This document shows, in pieces, positions 55,457 through 64,000 of a DNA stretch of 64,000 nt. A program made the position numbers and the translations under genes. Source of the DNA: Fulvia fulva. Its lineage: Eukaryota > Ascomycota > Dothideomycetes > Mycosphaerellales > Mycosphaerellaceae. Within the stretch, counting starts at the first letter, position 1. The number at the start of each line of letters is the position of its first letter. The stretch covers positions 2,914,001-2,978,000 of the forward strand of contig NC_063019.1 in assembly GCF_020509005.1 (NCBI RefSeq), given 5' to 3'. The notes under the pieces are model-generated. The model saw only the letters and a program-made list of their open reading frames with translations. It searched no databases and had not been told where the DNA came from.

Positions 55457-56499
55457 GTTACCTATAAGCTTAACTAGCCTTAGCTCGTTAATAGTGCCCT
55501 TACTTGCCCTTATACTCGGCTAGAAAGAGCTCTTTCCTACTAGTTCTAGGCACCCCATTTCTCTAAGGACAGTAGTAAGAAATTATAACTACTTTACGGC
55601 TACGTTTATAGCTATAAACCTAGCTTCTATTATTGATGTTATAATAGACTTCTACTTCCTACTTATCTAGGACATAGGTAATCTATAAAGGAACTATACG
55701 TATCCTAGAATTAAGACTCTATCTACTTTGTCTATAGCGTAGTTAGAGTCCGAGTATCCCTAGAGATTGCCCCCTCCCTTTCTATATATAAGACCTAGGT
55801 CTAGGTACGACCGTAGGTATCGGGAGAGCTTCTTTAAAGCCTTTATATACTACTACGAGGGATTAGCAACATATAAGCTAATTCCTCTAAGGGGGAATGC
55901 TAAGTCTAGCCTTATTATTATTATTAGCTATATCTAGGTACTATTATAGCTCTAGTAATCTTGTTTGTTACACCTCTTATTTATAGGAGCCGTAGGTACT
56001 AAATACTCGTAGCTCTCTATAGGTAAGTAGGTTAGCGTAGCCTTCTCTCTAGCTATGTTTATCTTAGCTAAGTTAGCGTAGATATAGATAGATAGATAGA
56101 TTATTCATTCGCCTGTTTTAGTGCCCTATGGCCTATGCAGGTCTCTCGCTATTTAGGTCTATTTGTGTAGGTAGGAAACCCGATTAACGGATGAAAACCT
56201 CCTCGTCTTTGCCCTCCTCGTTCTTTCCTGTCTTGTCCTTTCGTTCTCCTTCCTTTAGGGTACGCTAGTGTCATAGTTGTTACCCTATGACTACCTTGCC
56301 CGTAACCCTAGTGATGTCCTCCTCTCGATTCCCTTTCTCCCTTCTATTTCCCCGGCTCTTCTCTCTCTCTCCCTCCTCTCTATCCATCTTTCCGTTTCTA
56401 CTACTAGGGAGAATTGCTCTAGGTAGTCCTCGTTAAGGATCTATCTTGTCACTCTCCTTATATCTTGTCTGTCCTGGATGATGGCCTGGTATTGCCTGT

Positions 56500-59400
56500 C
56501 TCTTGCCTTCGCCCTCTACTAGCTTCTCCCTTTTACCCACTTAGTACAGTTCAGCACTATATACTCCGGGTTTTAGGATAGGTAGCTATAGGGGCAACGT
56601 TTGGAATCGTATCCTAGGACTCTTCTTTAGTGCAAGTATGCTCTTAGCCCAATGTGCTCAGAGCGAATCTAGATAGCTATGCTTGCTTCCGCCCTCTTCA
56701 GGTCTTTGTAGATAAGGTAGTTATACCTCCCGAAGGTCCTGGCCGCTAGTAGGGCTCCTAGCCTTACCGGTTTTTGGTTCTAACGCGTTTCCTATAGGTG
56801 ACCTACGATCCTTTCTACTTAGCTTTGCTTCTTTTTCCCTTTGTCCCCTGTGTTAGCTTGCTCCCTTAGAGCTTCTCTCTGTTTAAGGGCTGCTAGGATT
56901 TCCTATGATGTTTTTAGGTCTGCTTCCTTCTATAGGATTATGTGTGGCCGGTTAGGTCTTCTCCTCCTCTCCCACTAGGTTCTTATCCTTTGAGTAGCTG
57001 CTTAGATAGTTCCCTAGGCTGGGTATACTAATGTCTTCTCTACGTATTGACACCTCATGCCCTGGAGGTACTCCCTGATAGGGGCTGTACCTGATTCCAT
57101 TTCTATTGTCCTATAAGGGGTTGACTTGTATACCCCTAGTACTCTCTTTAGGTAGGCTGCCTACGCTCTGTTAAGGGGGTCCTTAATTCTCTTCGGGATG
57201 TGTTTTTCCGCTGCCCAAATTGCTGCTCTATATAGTATTGCGGGCTTGACAATGGCCTTGTACATAGTCTAGGCCTTTGTGAAGGTCGCCCCCTAGGTTG
57301 ACGTAGTAAGTCTCTCGATTGATTGTCTATTAGTGTCCGCTCTCGCTTGCGCCTTCTTCACTTATAGTCCCTAGCTAAGTTTCGGGTCTAGCTATATCCC
57401 AAGGACTCTGAGTTCCCTTATAGGATGGGTCTCGAACCCCTAGATTTTTACTAGTGCTACTAAGTTGTGTTTTGTCTTTACCTTGCTAAAATGGATAAGT
57501 TAGTACTTGTCCGGTGCGAATTTTGCCCTATGCTCTCTTGCCCACTTTTCGTATTGTCTATGTCTCTCCTCTAGGAGTGCGCAGTTTTCCTCTATAGACC
57601 CCGACTACGCTAGGATATTTGTGTTATCTACGAACCCCGATACTAAGGTGTTTGCTGTTTCTAGGAGTAGGGTCAGGTCGGCTATAAAGAGGAGGAACAG
57701 AATTAGGGAGAGTATAGAGCCCTATAGGATGCCCGTGTTCGTAATTAGGGTCTACGGGGCTTTGAAGGACCCTAGGAGGATCTGGGTTGTTCTGTCCTTA
57801 AGGAATGACTACATAAAGTGTACTATCTAGGCTAGGATGCTTTTCATTCTAAGGATGTGTAGGAGCCTTACGTAGGACACGTTGTCGAAAGCCCCTGATA
57901 TGTCTAGTGAAAGCAGTAAGGCTACCTTGTTGTTGCTATAGTACTAGATGTGTCTGATTTGCTCTATAATCAGTTCGACTACTATGAGGGTAGATCTCTT
58001 TTGTCTCCCCCCCATTTACGTTGCCGGGAGGAGGTTGTGTTCTTCTACTATTCCGGTGAGCCTTATAGCTACGACCTTCTCTAGGAGCTTCCCTAGTATA
58101 TTTAGTAACGTAATTGGTCTGTATGACTTCAACTTAGTATAGTCTTCCTTTTAGGGTTTCCTTAGGACGCAAGTTAGTGATTGCCTAAAAGCCTTTAGGC
58201 AATACCCCTGCTTTATACACTAGGTAAAGATTGGCGTAAGCACTAGAGTAATGAGGCTACTACTAGCTTTTAGGTAATAGTTAGGGATCTTGTCTGGGCC
58301 TAGGGCTTTGTTGCCCTTTAGTTTCTTGATAATGTTTCCGATCTCTATAGTAGACACTTGCTAGTTAGCCTCCCTTAGCGGAGGAATGCGTGTTCCTAGG
58401 ATGTTGCTTAGGTCTGCCTCTACCTAAGTCCCGAAGAAGTGGTCTACGAATACTTTCGCTTTCCCTATCGGAGTGGTTTGCGTTTTCCCGTCTTAGTCCT
58501 ATATTAAGGGAAACTAGGGCGGGGAGTTTCGTTCCTCGTCTAGTTTCCTAGCCCATTCTACTAGTCTCTAGATTTGTTCCGGGTGTTCTGTGATTATCCC
58601 TACAGTTGACCTCTACTCCTACGTCTTATCTCTTCTGATCTGCGCCTTCTTTACTTTGTACGCGTTGTTATAGGCTTCCTAGTTTGCTTAGGTACGCCGT
58701 TACTCCTATCTCCTTCTTGCTCTCCTTGCCTCCTTGACTTTGGCTATACACTCTAGTGTCTAGTATAGCTTCTAGTATAGCGACCATCTCTTCTCAGGTA
58801 TATAGGCCTAGGCTACCCTTTGTATAGCTTCTATTAGCTGCTCTACTGCTTAGTCAATCCCCTCCGTTATATATATATTGTTAATGTTTACCTGTTCTAG
58901 TTCGCCTTCTAGCCGCTACTATACTAGTGTCCACTCGGCCTACTTCTAGTAGAGCCTCCTCTTAGGTTCCCTCTCCTCCTTAACTGTGAGTTAGATGTCG
59001 GTTTGGATTGGATAGTGGTCTAATAAGGACTCTAGTTAGTCATTAACTGTACAGCTTTCTACCCGTCGTGTTAAGGCGTAGGACATAAAGTATAGGTCTA
59101 GCGTGCTAGAACTGTTGTTTCTAGCCTAAGTTTCTGTTCCCTTTAGCGTGATCAAGTCCATTTAGGCTGTTTCTATCTGACTAATAAGCCTCCTTACTAA
59201 GAAGTAGTGTACTAGGGTGAAGTCCGATCCCTACTTTAGGTAGTAGAGGTTGAAATCTCCTATTACGATGTTGTGGTTTTGTTAGTCTATTGCTTCCGGG
59301 AGCCTTCCTAGCGTGTGTAGTTGTGTACTGCTTCTGGACTCTAGAGGTGGGTTGTATACGCTATAGATCAGGACCTGGCCTTAAGTTGTTTTGAGCTACA

Positions 59401-59680
59401 CTATAGTGATATCCCTATCGGTTCTCGGCTAGGCCTACTAGTCCTCTACTAGTACCTTCTTACTGACATAGATACAAGTTCGTAGGACTCCCTCGGTTCT
59501 GTTTATTACTACGTGGTATCTCGGGTCTCGCACAGTTAATAGAATCCTAGAGTGTAGGTTGATCTATAGTTCCTATATTACTATAATGTAGTGTTCCTCC
59601 GGGTCTAAGGCTTGTAGAAAGCTCCTTTGGACCTTGTCTTTGCTTCTGTTCACATTATACTAAATGATTAATAGTCTATT
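56500..59680 (-). pseudogene. LINE 3 ORF2: endonuclease and reverse transcriptase
   Basis: Endonuclease text near 59.65-59.0 kb ('NVNRSKDKVQRSFLQALDP'). The reverse transcriptase active site near 57610-57640 reads 'SGFVDNTNILA': the second Asp of FVDD is Asn, as expected from a G-to-A change in a TG context, and the next Trp is TAG. Many further stops. Limits approximate. Confidence 0.7.
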
Positions 59681-59949
59681 AGTGTGAGGCATCAGGACAT
59701 GTTTGTGTCTAGGTCCGTTTAGTCTTACTATTGGTCTTACTATTAGTTTTCCCGTCCCTCCTCCTGTTCTTCCCTTTAGGGTTAGCTCCCTATCATTTGG
59801 TTGATTCTTATTTGTCTATTGCTCTGCGCTGCCTTATATAAGAACGTTGGTCTCCCTATTACTAGCACTATTTATAGCTCCTCTTATAGCCGGGGTCTCT
59901 TATTCGGGTAGGTGGTTCTCTCTAGTTGTTTCTGTTCACCTACTAGGAA

Positions 59950-60984
59950 CCTGGTTAGTGTTATTACCCTTGCTTCCCGCGCTCTCTACTAGGCTAATAG
60001 TCTAACTAGGTATTAGTTTGACCATGCCGGGTGTTTTCTCCTACATACTACGCATCTTATGTCCTCCTTCCGTTTTTGGCACTCTTAGGTCGCGTGATCA
60101 CTAGCATAGTATAAGTAGACTAGTGTAGCTTTGCTACACTTTAGGGTAATATGTCCGTACTGTTAACAGTTGAAACATTGAAGGATTCTGTAGTTACTCT
60201 AATAGATTTCTACATCTAGCCTCTCAAAGTCCTAGTACAACCCTTAGTCTAAGACCTTGTTCGCTTGCTCTAGTGTTATAACCTATAAGATCAGCGAGGA
60301 GGCCCTCTTGCCCTCCTCTATCTTCTTCTTGACCCACGCTGTCTTTGTGATCTATAGTCCTAGTGCTGTTACCTAGTTTTGCCTCTAGAGGTTTGGTGTA
60401 TCCCTTTATATGTCAAAGGTTCGTGGGACCCTATGCGCAATTACTATGTACTGTTAATAGGAGACTTTCGCTGTGCTCCCGATCTTCAGTGTCCACTCCT
60501 TGTTTATTTCGAGGGCCTTCTTGTCCTATACGTATACTATAAACAGCTTGACCCCTTTGTTGTCTGCCCTTGCCCCTACTATTCCCTTTACTCCGATCTT
60601 CTCGACTATCTCCCTCCCGGTCATCTTTCATATCTCTTCCTTCTCTTTCTAGTCCGTAATATAGACTCGTAGTACTGTGCTTTAAGGGGGGGTAGGTTGG
60701 CTCGCGATTGTTACCTAGGTCGTTAGGCCCTAGGTCTGTCTCGGGTCTCTTTAAGGGTTGTTTCTTACGTTTCGTGTTGCTGCCTCGATTGCTATGTTAA
60801 TCGTAGTGCTTGTTTGTCGTTTGAGCGCCTTCAGTCCCCCGAGCAGTTCGCTTATTACTCCTTTTAGTGCTCTCTCCGGAAACCTCCCTTCTTCTGCCGC
60901 TACTATCTCTTCCGCCTTCTTGCAGAGCGTCCTCCACTCGTCTCCCCCTTGCTCTTGGTCGTCTACTGCCGTCGTCGTCGCCAT
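59950..60984 (-). pseudogene. LINE 3 ORF1 (gag-like, zinc knuckles)
   Basis: Starts MATTTAVDDQEQGGDEW, open for 77 codons to an early stop. Further on, zinc-knuckle traces near 60020-60200 ('CFNC.QYGHITLKC', then 'CVVCRRKHP') are interrupted by stops. The family's ORF1 binds RNA. Confidence 0.65.
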
Positions 60985-61019
60985 TTTTCCAACTCTTAGG
61001 TCCCTATATTAGCGGTTAT

Positions 61020-64000
61020 ATATATAGGTTGTGTATCTAGGTACTCCCTGCCTAATAGTAGTAAATATATATTCTTCTACGTCGTTCAGAATCTCCTCTA
61101 CCTAGCTTATTATAGGGTCTAGATAGAACATCTAGGCAATAAGAGCCTTATAGTATTTAGCCTTATACTCTTTAGAGTTATTATCTCCGTCCCCCCTTAA
61201 CCTCTTATTACCTATAACCTAAGGTGGCGCTAGGTATTCGGATAGGTCGAACTGAACGACATCTTCTTTTTCTTTTATTAGAGTACTCTAGTCTCTAAAC
61301 TTCTAGTATTCCCTAATGTCCTTTAGGGGAGGGGGAAGTTACACAAATAGCGGTTACTATAGTGTTAATAACTTAGGTAGGTTCTATATAGATCCACCGT
61401 TATCGGCCTTCAATAGTATTAAAACCGCCTTAATATTTTCTCCTAGCCTTCATAACGGTGTCTCTAATAATCCCCTATCGGAAAATTTCGCCCTAAAGGG
61501 CTTCCTCCTAATAGGATTACGCTATAGCGCTCGACTCGGCTAGTTAGTAAAGGTAATACTAAGATCTATATCTCCCCCCTTCTTATTCTTAAACTAGTCG
61601 ACGTGACTATACGCTTTTATAGCTTTTATATCGGGATCCTAGAACAGCTATTATTTTGTAGTGTTTTCTAAGTAGCCTATAAATACGGCTTCTTTTCCTC
61701 GGTTTATTAACTTGTCTCTCCTTAAGCCTTAAGGTTAGGCTCTTAGGTCTATATAGACTATAGCTTTACATCCCTAGACGCGGAAATAGTCGACTAACGG
61801 TACTTAGCTAGTAAAGGCTTCTTCTAGTAAAAGAGCAATACTATTAATAATCGGACTATTAGGCAGTCTGCTTCAAATTATAGTCTATACTTATAAAGCT
61901 TCTAGCTAGAACTTAACTAGTATACTAGAGTCTTTAAGTATAGCCCGGACTATGTTCTTAAAGGCTTGAATTGACCTTTTTATAGGTCCATTTTGAAGGG
62001 AGTTATAGGCATTAGTTATGTCTATCTAAGTACTAAACTCCTTCTCCTACTCTTTTAGTAAGGCGAGAATTTCCTTTATACTATTACTACGGATCGTAGA
62101 TAGAAAGTACCTTGACTACCGTTCTACCTAGACCTTCTAATCCCGTAGGGCTATAGGAGCGTCGCTCCTAGCCTTTAAAGAGATTACCTACTTCTTCCTA
62201 GAGAAGTTGTCTATAATCTTAAGCCAATATTTATACCCTAGCCTAGAGACTACGCCCTAAAAAGGCCTATAGATGTCAATAGAGATAAGGGCTAGCCTCT
62301 CCCCTTTCCTCTCTATAGTAGGTCCCTTGAACTTCCTTATATTTATAAGGGAGTAGACCTTGTAGTTCTAGTGTTTAGAAGGAATAGGAATAGGATCTTT
62401 CTTATTAGTAACTCTATATAGGTTTCTTAGTAGTCCCTTACTAAGGTATATACATCTTCTATACTATAACTCCTACTGATCTTTAGACTTAGTATTAGCT
62501 ATAGCGGTGCCGTTACGTTCTTAAGAGAGTATACTAGTATACTATAGCTTAAGAATTTCCGAGATCGAGTAGATAAACGGTACTCCTCCTCGAAGTTTAG
62601 TCTAGACAACGGGTTTACTAGACAAGGATTTTAGGGTGAAACTAGGTAGTTAGATAGCAAACTATTAGCTAAACTAATGCTACGAAACAAGACTAACTCT
62701 AAGGCTAGGAACAAACAGGACATTTTCTAAGACAATTTACTTTCTAGAAGGACTACCTATTACTACACTTCCTATATATATAGCTTGTAGATAGCCACCC
62801 CTAACCTTGATCTACTTCCTCTTTTAAAGAGGCTTTAGTGTCCTAAATAGTAAATCTTAGTTAGTTATATATAATGATGTATAAGAGTTAAGTAACTACT
62901 CGGACGAGGGGTACTTACCTTTAGCTTCTATAGTAGAATAGGCAACCTTATTAACATCATTATCTTCTAATAGTATCTTAGAGTCTGATACGTCTTCCTA
63001 GGTTGTATAGGCCCTTATAGGCTTCTTACTAGAGGAGGCCTTTAGCTTACGGCTCTCCTTTATCTACTTTATAAGGTCCGTTATTACCTTAAGGACATCA
63101 CGAAGGTTTAGTAATAATGACCTCCTACGAGGTAGTAACGGTTATCTCTTAGTAGGGTAGGTAACCCTAGCTAGTTTGTCCTTGTTCCTAATAGCCTACT
63201 AAGCTATAGAAAGGTGTAGGCACTTACTTATAAAATAGTCACTATTATAGAGATAGTACGTAAGCTTGCCCTAGAGACCCTTCTTAGCGAACATAGCTAT
63301 CTCTTAATAAATCATTAATTCTTACTTCTCCCTAATGATTATAAGAATGTCTTGTAGTAAGAGATTTACCTAGGCATTAATTACATCGCGAATTGAGCTA
63401 AATAAGTCTAGTAGAGCTACTAAGAGTTACTAGATCTTTCTGTCCTTAGTCTTAATGTCTTAGAACTAAGGCGAGATTGAAACAGCCCTCCTTATAATTA
63501 AGCTAAGCTCCTACTAGGCGTTATCTATTAACTAGTCCTCTATTATTACGAAATTAGTGTATTACTAAAGCAAACTTCTTCTAGTAGCGAGAAGTCTTCT
63601 CTTATATTTAGCTTTAGCCTATTCCTATAACTCCTTTATATACCGGATCTCGTATATTATCTCTTAGTCATCTGTCGATAGATAGATGTACATCTTATAT
63701 CGGGCCGTTATATTGTGCCGTCTATACAATACCTTCCTTATCGCTTAATCTAAAGGAAGAGATGACTCCGATAATATAGAGGGTGTCGCTATAGATAGGG
63801 TTGTAGCGGGAATGTCCGTAATAATGTCTTCGAGGACCTAGTTAACCTACTTTGATACTAGGTGTATTCTTATTAGCTTGAACTATGTTTTGTAGTTCTC
63901 TCTTATTAGAATAGGTGCTACTCTCTTTCTTATAAACCTAGTCTCGTTTTCTATTTTTTGTAAGTTAAGGGATAGGTAAGCTACCCTTAGGTAAAAGGAT
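61020..64000 (-). mobile_element. Ty1/Copia element: gag, pre-integrase and integrase, running off the right edge
   Basis: Minus strand. Gag-pre-integrase near 62380-62500 ('SKGLLRNLYRVTNKKDPIPI'); integrase core from about 62380 down to 61560 ('LALISIDIY.PF', 'KIIDNFSRKK', 'NGPIKRSIQAFKN', 'GYLENTTK..LF.DPD'), with stops at expected Gln/Trp. A linker reaches about 61.02 kb, where the reverse transcriptase should follow, but LINE 3 begins. The part beyond 62.6 kb is presumably protease and gag; I cannot delimit it. Confidence 0.7.

Larger units (their letters stand above)
53150..56082 (-). mobile_element. Copia RNase H fragment, split by Gypsy B
   Basis: Minus-strand Ty1/Copia pol C-terminus in two pieces, 56082-55457 and 53510 to about 53150. 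Piece one: 'VANPS', 'HIKALKKLSRYL', 'LDLGLIYRKGG', 'GYSDSNYA' (RNase H start). Piece two continues 'ALILIKDTYIYKRSKYIN' and ends near 'LIKPLNS' (cf. 'TKPL'). The reading is continuous once Gypsy B and one 5-bp duplication are removed. The 3' LTR was not recognised. Confidence 0.7.
56083..60990 (-). mobile_element. Tad1-like LINE 3, near full length, moderately RIP-mutated
   Basis: About 4.9 kb on the minus strand, 3' tail (TAGA)n at 56083-56101. The 3' untranslated region resembles that of LINE 2 (shared 'ACACTAGCGTACCC' and 'GGGCACTA' stretches). ORF1 begins at the ATG at 60984. Unlike its neighbours it keeps many TG dinucleotides on the + strand while CA is scarce. It splits or abuts Copia sequences on both sides. 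No certain target duplication found. Confidence 0.8.

Noticed and set aside
57507..57830. 107-codon open frame on the + strand of LINE 3
   Set aside because: It is antisense to the reverse-transcriptase active site, which reads clearly on the minus strand.

Overview
The window reads as nuclear DNA of a filamentous ascomycete, most likely a Dothideomycete. The evidence is short introns of 46-71 bp with GT...AG ends and CTAAC/CTGAC-type branch sites, proteins typical of the Pezizomycotina (class II hydrophobin, RTA1 protein, Zn2Cys6 regulator, Kei1, Ppg1, DUF1593 protein, 'LPAELRN' F-box-like proteins), and transposons carrying repeat-induced point mutation (RIP). I see no tRNA, rRNA or CRISPR array.

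Positions 1-41.5 kb are gene-rich. In order: Urb1/Npa1 ribosome-biogenesis factor (+), class II hydrophobin (+), RTA1-like membrane protein (-), Sen54 tRNA-splicing endonuclease subunit (+), a tandem pair of unrecognised paralogues of which one has a signal peptide (-), a dead BTB gene (+), a two-exon Zn2Cys6 transcription factor (-), a 3.2 kb gene-free stretch with small repeats, a broken phosphate/glycerophosphodiester-type MFS transporter (-), a broken fumarate-reductase-like flavoprotein (-), Ppg1 phosphatase (+), a DUF3112-like membrane protein (+), a small F-box-like protein (-), an FMN alpha-hydroxy-acid oxidase (-), a sugar-type MFS transporter (+), a small secreted cysteine-rich protein (+), an F-box-like hypothetical (+), a BTB-like protein (+), a secreted DUF1593 protein (-), Kei1 (-) and an HExxH zincin-like protein (+). 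Housekeeping genes (URB1, SEN54, PPG1, KEI1) are interleaved with accessory, secreted or decaying genes. No biosynthetic cluster is evident.

Positions 41.6-64 kb are a nested retrotransposon graveyard that starts only about 100 bp after the last gene's stop codon. From left to right it holds: a chromodomain Gypsy (-) with one LTR; a 5'-truncated Tad1-like LINE (-) split by a full-length Tad1-like LINE (+) that is flanked by a 14-bp target duplication; a Copia RNase H fragment (-) split by a small Gypsy derivative (-) with two 195-bp LTRs and a 5-bp target duplication; a third Tad1-like LINE (-), much less mutated; and a Copia gag/integrase fragment (-) running off the right edge. Nearly all CA/TG dinucleotides in most of this block have become TA, so Gln and Trp codons read as stops, while C and G in other contexts, including CpG, survive. 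The DNA therefore did not become strongly AT-rich.

The observations most worth following up are: the different RIP states of adjacent elements (saturated on both strands, strand-biased, and nearly untouched with a sharp edge at about 43.49 kb inside one Gypsy element); the small Gypsy derivative with a duplicated 3' region; and the unrecognised tandem paralogues at 8-10.3 kb. I found no clear evidence of a wholly new biological system.
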